From Bacteroidota bacterium (GTDB lineage Bacteria > Bacteroidota > Bacteroidia > B-17B0 > Aurantibacillaceae), in contig JANYEQ010000020.1 of assembly GCA_025363015.1 (NCBI GenBank), forward strand, positions 1-64,000: a stretch of DNA of 64,000 nt, written 5' to 3'. The notes under the pieces were generated by a model. The model saw only the letters and a program-made list of their open reading frames with translations, did no database searches and was not told the origin of the DNA. Below, one piece after another: positions 17,544 through 26,806 of this stretch. Position numbers and translations under genes: made by a program. Numbering within the stretch: the stretch's first letter is position 1; each line of letters starts with the position of its first letter.

Positions 17544-18842
17544 ATGAAAAATTTTTATTCGATAGTGTTATTTATTATTTGTTTTTCTATTGTAAAAGCA
17601 CAAACCCTCTATTTTCCTCCATTAACAGGCTCAACATGGGATACAATCTCTTCACAAAGTATTAATTGGTGTCAGCCTCGCATTGATTCTTTATATAATT
17701 ACCTACAGGTAAAAAACACCAAATCGTTTATAATTTTAAAAAACGGTAAAATAGTTTTAGAAAAATATTTTGGAACGTATACCGCTGATTCGCTTCACTA
17801 TTGGGCATCGGCCAGTAAAAGCCTTACTGGTTTTTTAGCGGGTATAGCACAACATAAAGGCTACATCGCTATTTACAACAAGGTGTCGCAATATATTGGT
17901 ACTGGCTGGACAAGCGCACCATTAGCAAAAGAAGATTTAATTACCGTAAAAAACCTATTGCAAATGACAAGTGGACTGAACGATGCACCGCCACTGCCCT
18001 GCAACAACGAAGATACCGCAAAAGCATGTTTAACTTTTTCTGTTAATGCCGGAACCCGTTGGGCTTACCATACAGGCGCTTATAAAAAGGTGCAAGATGT
18101 TATTAGCACATCTGCCGCCATGAATTATAATGTGGTAACAAATAATTGGATAGAAGCGCAAACCGGAATGAGCGGAACCTGGTACCAACAAGTATATTAC
18201 AGCAAAGCAAGAGATATGGCTCGGTTTGGTTTATTAGTTTTAAATAAGGGTATTTGGGCTAATGATACTATTATGAAAGATTCTTTATATTTTAAAGAGA
18301 TGATAAACTCCTCTCAAAGCTTAAACAGGGCATATGGCTATTTATGGTGGTTAAACGGTAAAGTAGATTTTATGACTCCAGGCTCTCAAATTGTATTTCC
18401 GGGCACGTTAATGCCCAACGCCCCAATGGATATGTTTGCTGCTTTAGGAAAAAACGATCAAAAGATATACGTTGTTCCAAGTCAAAAACTAGTTGTTATT
18501 CGCCAAGGCAATACTGCTGGAGGCTTTAATTTGGCAGCTTCGGCATTTGATAATGTATTGTGGGATTATATAAATAAATTAAACTGTACTAGCGCTGGAG
18601 TTGATGAATTAGAGTTCGCCAGTAAAATTTTTATTTATCCAAACCCAGCTAGAGATTTATTAAATATTAGCTCTAATATACCATTTAAAACAGTTTCGCT
18701 CTCAAACTATTTAGGACAAAATTGCGAGGCAAAAATGATTAACAACTCCATTGATATTTCTCAAATGCAAAAAGGCTTGTATTTTTTAACAATAACTTCG
18801 TTAAACAATACAAGCCTTGTAAAAAAAGTGGTAATAAATTAA
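17544..18842 (+). CDS. Secreted serine hydrolase (beta-lactamase/class C type) with T9SS tail
   Basis: A signal peptide (MKNFYSIVLFIICFSIVKAQ) leads into a beta-lactamase-like serine hydrolase domain (about 50-340). Ser89-Ala-Ser-Lys92 fits the catalytic SxxK motif, and GTRWAYHTGAYKK lies where the Tyr motif is expected. Such enzymes act as esterases or peptidases on small substrates outside the cell; the substrate is unknown. Residues about 360-432 are a type A T9SS sorting domain (IYPNPARDLLNISSN ... GLYFLTI ... KKVVIN), so it is exported by the type IX system. It converges on the arginase gene with a 4-base overlap. Confidence 0.88.
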   Translation: MKNFYSIVLFIICFSIVKAQTLYFPPLTGSTWDTISSQSINWCQPRIDSLYNYLQVKNTKSFIILKNGKIVLEKYFGTYTADSLHYWASASKSLTGFLAGIAQHKGYIAIYNKVSQYIGTGWTSAPLAKEDLITVKNLLQMTSGLNDAPPLPCNNEDTAKACLTFSVNAGTRWAYHTGAYKKVQDVISTSAAMNYNVVTNNWIEAQTGMSGTWYQQVYYSKARDMARFGLLVLNKGIWANDTIMKDSLYFKEMINSSQSLNRAYGYLWWLNGKVDFMTPGSQIVFPGTLMPNAPMDMFAALGKNDQKIYVVPSQKLVVIRQGNTAGGFNLAASAFDNVLWDYINKLNCTSAGVDELEFASKIFIYPNPARDLLNISSNIPFKTVSLSNYLGQNCEAKMINNSIDISQMQKGLYFLTITSLNNTSLVKKVVIN

Positions 18843-19792
18843 AAATCGTTACTCAACTGATTGGTTGTTTTTTGTAAAATTTCAAAGGCGTTTTCTGCCA
18901 TTAAATTTTCTTTATCTAGGGTGGGGTTAATTTCTACCATTTCAAAACACACAATTTTTTTACTGCGCATAATGTAATAAACTAAATTTCCTGCTTCTTT
19001 TTCGGTAATACCGTTTGGCACAGGTGTTCCGGTTCCGCTACTAATACGGCTATCCATACTATCTACATCAAAACTTACGTAAATTAAATCACAATGGTCT
19101 AAGTAATTTAAACTATCAATCGCTACACGCTCAACCGCTTTTTTGCGTATTTCTTGCAAATTTATGACACGAACTTTATTTTTCTTTATTAAAAACTCTT
19201 CTTGTGGTTCTACATCGCGTAAAGCAATAAAAACCAAATCGCTATAATTAATTTTAGGACAAACACCCCCTAAATTTTTTAGTTTTTCCCAATATTCAAC
19301 CGTTTCATCATCGGGTTTGTTTTGCTGTCTTTCTTTATTATCTTCTCCTAAAACACAGGCCAAGGGCATGCCATGCATATTACCACTTGGGGTAGTGTAG
19401 GGGCTGTGCAAGTCGGCATGGGCATCAATCCAAATTACACCAAGTCGCTTTTGGGGGTACGCCATTCTAATGCCACTTATAGTTCCAAGTGCCGAACTAT
19501 GATCGCCAGCTAATACAATTGGAACCTGTTCTGCCTTCAATGTTTTTTGAATTTCTTTGGCAATACGGTCGTTTAGGTTAAAAATTCCTTTAATGCGTTT
19601 GGCATAATCGTGCACTACTGGTTCTAACAAAAGGTTGTTTTCGTTAGGTATTTCAACCGATTTGTAGCGTTTAAAAAAAGCGCTTCCAAAATCTAAAGCC
19701 GCAATTTTAATGGCATCTACGCCCATACTGCTTCCGCGAGTACCAGCACCTATTTCACTTTTTACTTCAATAATTTTAATTGGTTTAATCAT
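18839..19792 (-). CDS. rocF: Arginase-family ureohydrolase
   Basis: The 317-residue cytosolic protein carries the binuclear manganese motifs of ureohydrolases: LAGDHSSALG, WIDAHADLH and SFDVDSMD. The stretch TPSGNMHGMPLA after the DAHADLH motif is characteristic of arginases rather than agmatinases, and GTGTPVPNGITEKE also fits arginase. It would therefore hydrolyse arginine to ornithine and urea. The divergent neighbour is a predicted arginine decarboxylase, so an agmatinase role cannot be ruled out. Confidence 0.85.
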   Translation of the reverse strand: MIKPIKIIEVKSEIGAGTRGSSMGVDAIKIAALDFGSAFFKRYKSVEIPNENNLLLEPVVHDYAKRIKGIFNLNDRIAKEIQKTLKAEQVPIVLAGDHSSALGTISGIRMAYPQKRLGVIWIDAHADLHSPYTTPSGNMHGMPLACVLGEDNKERQQNKPDDETVEYWEKLKNLGGVCPKINYSDLVFIALRDVEPQEEFLIKKNKVRVINLQEIRKKAVERVAIDSLNYLDHCDLIYVSFDVDSMDSRISSGTGTPVPNGITEKEAGNLVYYIMRSKKIVCFEMVEINPTLDKENLMAENAFEILQKTTNQLSNDF

Positions 19793-19855
19793 ATCAACTC
19801 TCTTTCTTAATAATAATTTAATAATATGTACCTAAATAAAGCAAAGTAAATTACT

Positions 19856-19863
19856 TACATTTG
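19856..19863 (+). promoter_or_regulatory. -7 box of the arginine decarboxylase gene
   Basis: TACATTTG is a perfect TAnnTTTG match, 38 bases before the ATG. The region upstream is shared with the divergent arginase gene, so both may be under common control. Confidence 0.5.
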
Positions 19864-19901
19864 TATAAAACAACACAAGTAACTCACTTACAATTGTAAT
19901 T

Positions 19902-21299
19902 ATGAATCATTCGTACTCAAACTTAATTCACCAAACGTTTAACTTCCCACAAGAAGGTTTTGATGTAAAAGACGATGAATTGTACTTTAACGATATTGCT
20001 TTAATGGATATTATTAAGCAATACGGTACGCCGCTTCGTATTTCATACCTTCCTAAAATTGGCTCGCAAATACAAAAGGCAAAACGACAATTTAACGTAG
20101 CAATGGCAAAAGTTGACTATAAAGCCAAGTATTTTTACTGCTATTGCACCAAAAGTTCGCATTTTAGTTTTGTTTTAGATGAAGTACTAAAAAACGAAAC
20201 TCATATCGAAACATCGAGTGCGTTTGACATACAAATTCTCAAAGAACAATACCAAAAAAAGGCACTAACCAAAGATACATATATTATTTGTAATGGTTAT
20301 AAACGCGACCTATATAAGCAAAACATTTGCGAATTAATTAACGATGGCTTTAATGTAATGCCTGTTTTAGACCATTTAGATGAAATAGATTACTACAAAA
20401 AACACGTAAAGGTTGATAAAGTAAATTTAGGAATACGCATAAGTACCGAAGAAGAACCCTCGTTTTTATTTTATTCATCCCGTTTAGGTGTGCGTAGCAG
20501 TGAAATAATGGGCCTTTATACCGATAAAATAAAACCAAACCCAAGGTTTAATTTAAAATTGCTACATTTTTTTATAAACACAGGTATAAAAGACACGATT
20601 TATTATTGGACAGAGTTAAACAAATGCCTACAGATTTATAAAGAATTGCGCGAAGTGTGCCCAACTTTAGATTCGTTAAACATTGGAGGAGGAATGCCCA
20701 TTCGTAATTCACTTGCCTTTGAATACGAGTACGAATACATGATTGAAGAAATTGTATCGCAAATAAAATCGTTTTGCGAACAAAACGAAATACCAGAACC
20801 TAATATTTTTACCGAATTTGGATCCTACACAGTAGGCGAAAGCGGCGCAACCTTATATTCTGTCGTTGACCAAAAGCAACAAAACGACCGAGAGACTTGG
20901 TATTTTATAGATAGTAGCTTTATTACAACACTACCCGATACTTGGGGCATTAACCAACGGTTTATTTTATTAGCCATTAATAATTGGGACAAGCCCTATG
21001 TACCAACAAATTTAGGCGGAATGACTTGCGACAGCATGGATTATTATAACGCCGAAGCTCATACTAACCAAGTGTTTTTACCAAAAATTGAAAAAAATCA
21101 AAAAGAAGTTCAATACATTGGGTTTTTTCATACAGGTGCTTATCAAGAGGCCTTGAGTGGATATGGAGGCACGCAACACTGCTTAATTCCAGCACCAAAA
21201 CATGTTTTAATTGATAAGGATGCAGATGGAGAAATTTCAACTCGCCTTTTTGCCAAAGAGCAAAGTTATAAAAGCATGTTGAAGATTTTGGGGTATTAA
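19902..21299 (+). CDS. speA: Biosynthetic-type arginine decarboxylase, short Bacteroidota form
   Basis: This 465-residue PLP enzyme of fold III (alanine racemase-like barrel) would convert arginine to agmatine for polyamine synthesis. Visible features are YGTPLRISYLPKI, the PLP-lysine region YFYCYCTKSSHFSFVL, HIETSSAFDIQIL, the phosphate-binding LNIGGGMPIRNS and a C-terminal GAYQEALSGYGGTQHC. It is much shorter than E. coli SpeA (about 650 residues), as is normal in flavobacteria. It lies divergent from the arginase gene, so two arginine-consuming enzymes face each other across 109 bases. Confidence 0.8.
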   Translation: MNHSYSNLIHQTFNFPQEGFDVKDDELYFNDIALMDIIKQYGTPLRISYLPKIGSQIQKAKRQFNVAMAKVDYKAKYFYCYCTKSSHFSFVLDEVLKNETHIETSSAFDIQILKEQYQKKALTKDTYIICNGYKRDLYKQNICELINDGFNVMPVLDHLDEIDYYKKHVKVDKVNLGIRISTEEEPSFLFYSSRLGVRSSEIMGLYTDKIKPNPRFNLKLLHFFINTGIKDTIYYWTELNKCLQIYKELREVCPTLDSLNIGGGMPIRNSLAFEYEYEYMIEEIVSQIKSFCEQNEIPEPNIFTEFGSYTVGESGATLYSVVDQKQQNDRETWYFIDSSFITTLPDTWGINQRFILLAINNWDKPYVPTNLGGMTCDSMDYYNAEAHTNQVFLPKIEKNQKEVQYIGFFHTGAYQEALSGYGGTQHCLIPAPKHVLIDKDADGEISTRLFAKEQSYKSMLKILGY

Positions 21300-21331
21300 A
21301 AAATTTGTTTTTTAATAAACTACCTTAAACC

Positions 21332-21366
21332 AAAAAAGCAAACTTGTATATAAAGTTTGCTCTTTT
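21332..21366. terminator. Bidirectional terminator between speA and rpmF
   Basis: A 9-bp stem (AGCAAACTT / AAGTTTGCT) with a 7-base loop is flanked by A and T runs. It can end the speA transcript on the plus strand and the DUF177-rpmF transcript on the minus strand. Confidence 0.75.
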
Positions 21367-21385
21367 AAATAAAATAAAATGTTTT

Positions 21386-21577
21386 TTAAGCTTTTACAGC
21401 TTTTTCCATTACAATTTGCCCCTTGTAATATAATTTTCCTTCAAACCAATGTGCGCGGTGCATTAAATGCGCTTCGCCAGTTGTACTGTCTTTAGAAATT
21501 GTCATTGAGGGTGCTTTATACGTTGAGCGACGAGAGCCTTGGCGTGAGCGCGATAGTTTTCGTTTTGGATTTGGCAT
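21386..21577 (-). CDS. rpmF: Ribosomal protein bL32
   Basis: The 63-residue basic protein begins MPNPKRKLSRSRQGSRRS, which is diagnostic for bL32, and continues with HLMHRAHWFEGKLYYKGQ. The zinc Cys pairs found in some bL32 proteins are absent, as is common in Bacteroidota. It is 13 bases downstream of the DUF177 gene, a linkage conserved across most bacteria. Confidence 0.97.
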   Translation of the reverse strand: MPNPKRKLSRSRQGSRRSTYKAPSMTISKDSTTGEAHLMHRAHWFEGKLYYKGQIVMEKAVKA

Positions 21578-21590
21578 GGTTTCTTATGTT

Positions 21591-22127
21591 TTAATTTTTG
21601 TTATACTTTTTTAATTTATTTAACTGTTCCCAAATTGGGTTGGTTGGTTCGTTTTTAGGCTCACCATCTATGCTAATTTCGTTTAACTTACTTAAAGTTT
21701 CGTTATCGCAAATATATAGTTTACTATCAATTTCGCAAGGTACTCGGCGCGCTGGTATAGATAATACAATAAATTCGTAAATATATTGTGTTAAATCAAC
21801 TTCCTCTGTGCCCTCTGGTATTACTGCAATTTCATCCGTACTTTCATCTACATTGCCATGTTTTATAACTAAACGTTCCTCACTTTGTATCGGAAAGTTA
21901 AAGTCTTTTAAACATCTGTCACACTCGGCACTAACTACACCTTTAATCGTAAAGTTAATTTGTAACAGGTTGTTTTGCTTTGTTAAAACGGCTGTAATTG
22001 CAATATCTGCTTGGCTTACCTCGCTATTTTTAATAGTTGTAAAGAACGTATCCTTAATGTCAAACTCAAATTCATGAATTCCAACAGGTAAACCGCCAAA
22101 TTGTATTTTATATGGACTTTTACCCAT
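21591..22127 (-). CDS. yceD: DUF177 (YceD) ribosome-associated protein
   Basis: The product (178 residues from ATG 22127) matches DUF177/YceD, a protein encoded next to rpmF in most bacteria and linked to 23S rRNA or large-subunit maturation. The CDRCLKDFNFP motif carries the family CxxC pair, and the C-terminus has the usual Asp/Glu-rich segment followed by NPIWEQLNKLK. The start at 22127 (MGKSPYKIQF) is favoured over the ATG 17 codons upstream. Confidence 0.88.
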   Translation of the reverse strand: MGKSPYKIQFGGLPVGIHEFEFDIKDTFFTTIKNSEVSQADIAITAVLTKQNNLLQINFTIKGVVSAECDRCLKDFNFPIQSEERLVIKHGNVDESTDEIAVIPEGTEEVDLTQYIYEFIVLSIPARRVPCEIDSKLYICDNETLSKLNEISIDGEPKNEPTNPIWEQLNKLKKYNKN

Positions 22128-22228
22128 TTTACTTAAAAAGGACTGCAAATATACTATTTTTTTTGTAACTGTAAACAAAATAACAATAAAAAATTAACTT
22201 TTTAACCTTTTATTACGTCAAAATTTAG

Positions 22229-22236
22229 TATTTTTG
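22229..22236 (+). promoter_or_regulatory. -7 box of the trigger factor gene
   Basis: TATTTTTG matches TAnnTTTG and lies 21 bases before the ATG. No clear -33 TTTG is visible. Confidence 0.4.
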
Positions 22237-22257
22237 CCCTCCTAAAATTTATTAAAA

Positions 22258-23592
22258 ATGAACATTACAAAACACGATATAGATAGTTTAAATGCCGAAA
22301 TTATTATTTCGGTAACGCCAGTAGATTACGATACCCGCGTAACAGAAGCGATTAAAAAAGTACAGCGCCAAGCAAGTATGCCAGGTTTTAGACCGGGTAA
22401 AGTGCCTATTGGATTAATAAAAAAACAACACGGTACGCAAATATTAGTTGAAGAAGTAAATAAAATGCTACAAGACAGCGTTTACAATTATATTGAAGAA
22501 AATAAAATAGAAATTTTAGGTAATCCTTTGCCTAAAAACCAAACACCTATTGATTTTAATAAACAAACCAATTTTGAGTTTACTTACCAAATTGGCTTAG
22601 CGCCAAAATTTAATATTAGTTTAGATGATAAGCACAGCTTTACATTTAAAACTGTAAAAATTGATGATGAGTTGGTAAACAAATACTTAAAAGATGTGCG
22701 CCGCAATTATGGTAAACCCGTAAACCCCGATGTGGCAGGCGAAAAAGATGTGGTTTTTGTTGATATAAACGAGTTAGATGAAACAGGCGCTATTAAGGCG
22801 GGTGGTATTTTTAAAAGTACAAGCGTAAGCTATGAACGTTTAACTAACGCTAACGCAAAAGCAAAAATTTTAGGCGTAAAAAAAGAAGATAAAATTGTAA
22901 TTGACATAAACGAACTTTACGAAACGGCCATTGATAAAAGTGTAAGTTTAGGTATTGAAAAAGAAGAAGCGGAAACCATTTCGTGTAATTTACAATTAAC
23001 CGTAAAAAATATTGCACGTTTAGAAGATGCCGATTTAAACCAAGAATTATTTGATAAGGTTTATGGCGAAGGTGTAGTAACTACCGAAGAAGAATTTAAA
23101 GATAAAATACGAAACGAATTAGGCTTAATGTTTAATGCCGATGCCGACCGTTTTTTAAAAACCGAAGTAGAAACAAGTTTAGTAAATAAATTAAACCTAC
23201 AGTTGCCCGATGCTTTTTTAAAGCGTTGGTTAATGATGGTAAACGAAAAACCATTAACACAAGAAGAATTAGAAAAAGATTATCCAAATTACACAAAGGC
23301 TATGCAATGGCGCTTAATTGAAAATAAATTAATTAAGGATAACGAAATAAAAGTAGATGCTAACGAAGCAGCCGAAGAAGCAAAAATATTTATTAGAAGT
23401 GAGTTTGCTAAATACGGACAAACGCCACAAGAAGAGGAGCTTACTAAAATAGCAAAAGACTTATTAAGTAAAGAAAAAGAAGCTCAAAAAATATTTGAAA
23501 ATATTTACAGCAAAAAAGTAATTGAGCTTATAAAACAAAAATGTAAATTAGAGGTTAAAGAAGTTAGTTACGACGACTTTTTTAAAGCATAG
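22258..23592 (+). CDS. tig: Trigger factor
   Basis: This ribosome-bound chaperone meets nascent chains at the exit tunnel. The 444-residue protein carries the ribosome-docking signature GFRPGKVPIGLIKKQHG at about 42-58, followed by a divergent prolyl-isomerase-like middle and a long helical C-terminal chaperone domain (LNLQLPDAFLKRWLMM onward). The FKBP-like core is weakly conserved, as in other Bacteroidota trigger factors, so isomerase activity may be lost. Confidence 0.92.
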   Translation: MNITKHDIDSLNAEIIISVTPVDYDTRVTEAIKKVQRQASMPGFRPGKVPIGLIKKQHGTQILVEEVNKMLQDSVYNYIEENKIEILGNPLPKNQTPIDFNKQTNFEFTYQIGLAPKFNISLDDKHSFTFKTVKIDDELVNKYLKDVRRNYGKPVNPDVAGEKDVVFVDINELDETGAIKAGGIFKSTSVSYERLTNANAKAKILGVKKEDKIVIDINELYETAIDKSVSLGIEKEEAETISCNLQLTVKNIARLEDADLNQELFDKVYGEGVVTTEEEFKDKIRNELGLMFNADADRFLKTEVETSLVNKLNLQLPDAFLKRWLMMVNEKPLTQEELEKDYPNYTKAMQWRLIENKLIKDNEIKVDANEAAEEAKIFIRSEFAKYGQTPQEEELTKIAKDLLSKEKEAQKIFENIYSKKVIELIKQKCKLEVKEVSYDDFFKA

Positions 23593-23595
23593 TTT

Positions 23596-24228
23596 TTATT
23601 TTCTACCAAAGTCGGCAGGGTTTTCGCCCCAAGCCTTTGTTTCCCATTTTAGTAACTTGTTGGGGTAGGTGTTTTGGGTTAACCAATTAACAGCACGTTC
23701 CATCAACAAAAATAACTCTTTATTTTTTTCGCTGCGTTTGTGGTTTGTTTTTTCTTGTTTTGTTTTTACCCAGTTAATAGCAATTTTACTATCGCTATAA
23801 ATAGGCAGTAAAATATTATTTTTTTTACAATACGAAAGCGCATGCACAATGGCTAAAAATTCTACAATGTTATTAGTGCCATCATGGTAAGGTTTACTTT
23901 TAAAAATTACTTTTTTGGTTTCGGTATCTACGCCTTTATATTCTGCTATGCCAGTTGCTCCGCTACAAGCACCATCTACAACAACGCTTGGTAAAATAGG
24001 TTGGCCCAGTAATTTTAATTGAGGCGGTGTTAAAGCGGGTTTATTAATTTCTTTACCAATGTATTCGTGGCTTAACCCATTAAAAGCGCGTTGCGCCATT
24101 GCTTGGGTTTCAAACGATTTATAAATAGCGCCCTCAAAACCTTTTATTTGAGCTTGGCAAGCCTCCCAATTATTAAAAACACCCGTTTGTCGGCCTTTCC
24201 AAACTACATAATATTTTTGCTTAGCCAT
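23596..24228 (-). CDS. rnhA: Ribonuclease HI with N-terminal hybrid-binding (viroplasmin) domain
   Basis: Residues 1-50 (YYVVWKGRQTGVFNNWEAC, FEGAIYKSFETQAMAQRAF) form the caulimovirus viroplasmin/RHBD domain that binds RNA-DNA hybrids. Residues 75-210 are an RNase H fold. VVDGACSG carries the first catalytic Asp, EFLAIVHAL the Glu, YSDSKIAINW the second Asp, and NPADFGRK lies near the C-terminal Asp. The enzyme removes RNA from hybrids. It is nine bases downstream of gatC and convergent with tig. Confidence 0.93.
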   Translation of the reverse strand: MAKQKYYVVWKGRQTGVFNNWEACQAQIKGFEGAIYKSFETQAMAQRAFNGLSHEYIGKEINKPALTPPQLKLLGQPILPSVVVDGACSGATGIAEYKGVDTETKKVIFKSKPYHDGTNNIVEFLAIVHALSYCKKNNILLPIYSDSKIAINWVKTKQEKTNHKRSEKNKELFLLMERAVNWLTQNTYPNKLLKWETKAWGENPADFGRK

Positions 24229-24237
24229 TTAATACTT

Positions 24238-24540
24238 TTATTGTTGCTCAATAACCTTGGGTACTTTAAAATAATCGCTATCCTTTTTTGGTGCGTTTTT
24301 TAAAGCTTCTTTTTGTGTAAGCGTTATTTTAGGCTCATCAGCACGTAAAATATTTTTTTCGTTGGTCATGTATATTAATGGTTCAACATTCGTTGTATCC
24401 AATTCATTTAGCTTATCAATAAAACCTAGCATTCGATTCATATCACCCGCTATTTTGTTTTTTTCTTCGTCTGTTTTAAACTCCAATCGCGCCAAGTGCG
24501 CTACCTCATCTACCGTTTTAATATTTATTTTATTTGTCAT
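24238..24540 (-). CDS. gatC: Asp/Glu-tRNA amidotransferase subunit C
   Basis: The 100-residue protein is the small GatC subunit, which wraps around GatA in the GatCAB amidotransferase that converts Glu-tRNA(Gln) or Asp-tRNA(Asn) to the amide forms. Its pattern is typical: VDEVAHLARLEF near the start, MNRMLGFIDKLNELDT, then LRADEPKITLTQKEALKNAPKKDSDYFKVPKVI at the end. It overlaps the acyltransferase gene by 11 bases. gatA and gatB are not in the window. Confidence 0.95.
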   Translation of the reverse strand: MTNKINIKTVDEVAHLARLEFKTDEEKNKIAGDMNRMLGFIDKLNELDTTNVEPLIYMTNEKNILRADEPKITLTQKEALKNAPKKDSDYFKVPKVIEQQ

Positions 24541-25276
24541 GGTAATTTTTTAAATGTTGTTGTGTAAAATTAAAAACTTTTTCTTTTAATTCGTTTATAT
24601 TTTCAAGTGTTAATCCTTTTGTTTCAATTACATCGCCTACAAAAATATCGGGTATGCCAGGTCTGCCGTTGCTTTTAAAAAAACCACCATTTTGCAAAAA
24701 CCACCAATTATTTAAGTTTACCACAGGTACAATAGGTACTTGTTTTTCAATTGCTAATTTAAAAGCGCCATTTTTAAATGGACGTAATTTGCCACTATCG
24801 CCAATGGTGCCTTCGGGGAAAATAACTACACTTAAACCCTCGTCTAATTTTTTACCGCAATCGGTAAAGGCTTTATGGGCAGCAGTAACACTTTTTCGAT
24901 TCACAGGAATATCTAAATACACAAAAAAATACTTAAATAATGGTATTTTTAATAATTCGTATTTTCCCATATATACTGCGGTATGGTCAATATAAAACGG
25001 GCTAAATAAAATATCTAAATAACTGGTATGGTTGGCTACAATTACACAAGGTTGTGGTAATTTATATTTTTTAGTTTGGTAGCGTACCACTGGAAACAAA
25101 AAGGAAATATAGGCGCCCGCCTTGCCCCATAAACGTTTTAATACATAAACTAAAGCAAATTTTTTAGTGCGCAAGGCCCAATAAAATAGCGGAAATAAGA
25201 TTAAAAAAATAATAGCAAACCACAAGGCAAGCCATAGTTTCCATATAGGGGCTAGTATTAGTTTTAAAATCTTCAC
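24530..25276 (-). CDS. plsC: 1-acyl-glycerol-3-phosphate acyltransferase (PlsC family)
   Basis: The 248-residue membrane-associated enzyme has N-terminal membrane segments (about 10-35) and the acyltransferase motifs: NHTSYLDILF (HX4D), a downstream Arg region DIPVNRKS, FPEGTIGDSG, and the substrate-binding PIVPVVNLNNWW. It should acylate lysophosphatidate in phospholipid synthesis. Its end overlaps gatC, so acyltransferase, gatC and rnhA probably form one transcript. Confidence 0.88.
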   Translation of the reverse strand: MKILKLILAPIWKLWLALWFAIIFLILFPLFYWALRTKKFALVYVLKRLWGKAGAYISFLFPVVRYQTKKYKLPQPCVIVANHTSYLDILFSPFYIDHTAVYMGKYELLKIPLFKYFFVYLDIPVNRKSVTAAHKAFTDCGKKLDEGLSVVIFPEGTIGDSGKLRPFKNGAFKLAIEKQVPIVPVVNLNNWWFLQNGGFFKSNGRPGIPDIFVGDVIETKGLTLENINELKEKVFNFTQQHLKNYHDK

Positions 25277-25395
25277 TAGGTAAATTTACTCATTCTATAA
25301 GTATTAAACAGACCTTTTTAAGGTAATATTTTTTTGAAAACAAAAACAAAAAACATAAAGCTTATCTTTATTGCTTTAAATAATATAAAAATAAG

Positions 25396-26043
25396 TTGTA
25401 CATAAATATACATACACATCAACAGGTTTATGATGCCAGTATTGAGCTTGTAAATTTGGATATAAATAGCGCCGATAAACCCAACCATTACAGTTATGGT
25501 TTACATCCATGGTTTATAAAAAAAGAAGATTATAAAGAACAGCTTAGCCTAATAGAATTAAAAGTAAATGAAAAACGTTGTTTAGCCGTTGGCGAATGTG
25601 GACTTGATAAATTAAGTCCCATAAATTTTGAGTTACAACAAATTGTATTTATTGAACAGATAAAAATTGCAAATCAAGTAAACAAACCGCTAATAATACA
25701 CTGTGTAAAAGCGTTTAACGAATTAATAAACTGTTTAAATTTAAACGAAAATAAAGTTCCTGTTATTATTCATGGATTTAATAATAACGAAAACATTGCT
25801 AATGTATTGTTAAATTATGGTTGTTATTTTTCGTTTGGTAAAGCCTTATTGGGTTACGAAAGCAATGCGGCAAAAGCCATAAAAAACATTGGACGAAAAA
25901 ACTTTTTTTTAGAAACGGATGATGCAGATATTTCTATAAAATATATTTATAAAAAAGCCGCCGAACTTTTTGGCATCGATGAAGAGATTTTAAAACAACA
26001 ATTGCAATTAAATTTTGAAACTATATTTAAACACAAAAAATAA
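25396..26043 (+). CDS. TatD-family metal-dependent hydrolase
   Basis: This 215-residue TIM-barrel protein has the TatD ligands in order: HTH at 6-8, AVGECGLD (Glu), IIHCVKAFNEL (His), VIIHGFN (His) and FLETDD (Asp). It is shorter than TatD from E. coli (about 260), a common variant in Bacteroidota. TatD proteins are DNases or deacylases, and the substrate here is not evident. The start is TTG at 25396, since no ATG precedes the first motif. It abuts tcdA with no gap. Confidence 0.85.
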   Translation: MYINIHTHQQVYDASIELVNLDINSADKPNHYSYGLHPWFIKKEDYKEQLSLIELKVNEKRCLAVGECGLDKLSPINFELQQIVFIEQIKIANQVNKPLIIHCVKAFNELINCLNLNENKVPVIIHGFNNNENIANVLLNYGCYFSFGKALLGYESNAAKAIKNIGRKNFFLETDDADISIKYIYKKAAELFGIDEEILKQQLQLNFETIFKHKK

Positions 26044-26775
26044 ATGGATACAAGTTGGATGGAACGCACCGCACTATTAGTGGGGCAAAAAGGCTTAGAA
26101 AAATTAAACAATGCGCATGTTTTAATTGTTGGTTTGGGTGGTGTAGGCTCTTATGCCGCCGAAGCCATTGCCCGCAGCGGTGTAGGAACAATGACGATTA
26201 TTGATGGCGATACCGTTGACCCTACCAACCGAAACCGCCAATTACAAGCACTAAGTTCTACCCACGGCATGAACAAAGCAATGCTAATGGGCGAACGCAT
26301 AAAATTAATTAATCCAGACATCACTTTAAATGTAATAGAGGAGTTTAAAAATCCTGACGATATGAAAGATTTTTTGGCACAAAAATTTACCTATGTTATT
26401 GATGCAATTGATAGTATATCGCCAAAACTTTACTTACTGCAAACAGCTTATTACAATAACCAACGCATAATTAGTAGCATGGGTGCAGGTGGTAAAATGG
26501 ATCCTACTAAAATAAAAGTGGTAGATATTTCGCAAACTAATATTTGCCCAATGGCTCAATATGTGCGTAAACGCTTGCGTTATATGAATATTTACAAAGG
26601 TATAAAATCTGTTTTTAGTGATGAGTTGCCCGCCAAACACTCTATTATGAAAACAGACGGAAGTAAATATAAAAAATCGGCTTATGGTACTATTTCGTAT
26701 TTACCAGCCGCCTTTGGTTTAACCTGTGCATCGGTAGTAATAAGAGACATTGTGGGCTGGAAAGCAATTAAATAA
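26044..26775 (+). CDS. tcdA: tRNA threonylcarbamoyladenosine dehydratase
   Basis: This 243-residue E1-like (ThiF/MoeB) enzyme activates t6A37 of tRNA with ATP and cyclises it to ct6A. The nucleotide motif VLIVGLGGVGSYAAEAIARSG and the IIDGDTVDPTNRNRQ segment are diagnostic. The length and the lack of the paired zinc Cys motifs separate it from MoeB/ThiF. Its ATG follows the TatD stop directly, so the two genes are co-transcribed. Confidence 0.9.
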   Translation: MDTSWMERTALLVGQKGLEKLNNAHVLIVGLGGVGSYAAEAIARSGVGTMTIIDGDTVDPTNRNRQLQALSSTHGMNKAMLMGERIKLINPDITLNVIEEFKNPDDMKDFLAQKFTYVIDAIDSISPKLYLLQTAYYNNQRIISSMGAGGKMDPTKIKVVDISQTNICPMAQYVRKRLRYMNIYKGIKSVFSDELPAKHSIMKTDGSKYKKSAYGTISYLPAAFGLTCASVVIRDIVGWKAIK

Positions 26776-26806
26776 GTTTACTAACAGTTTCTTTTTTGCA
26801 GCAAAA

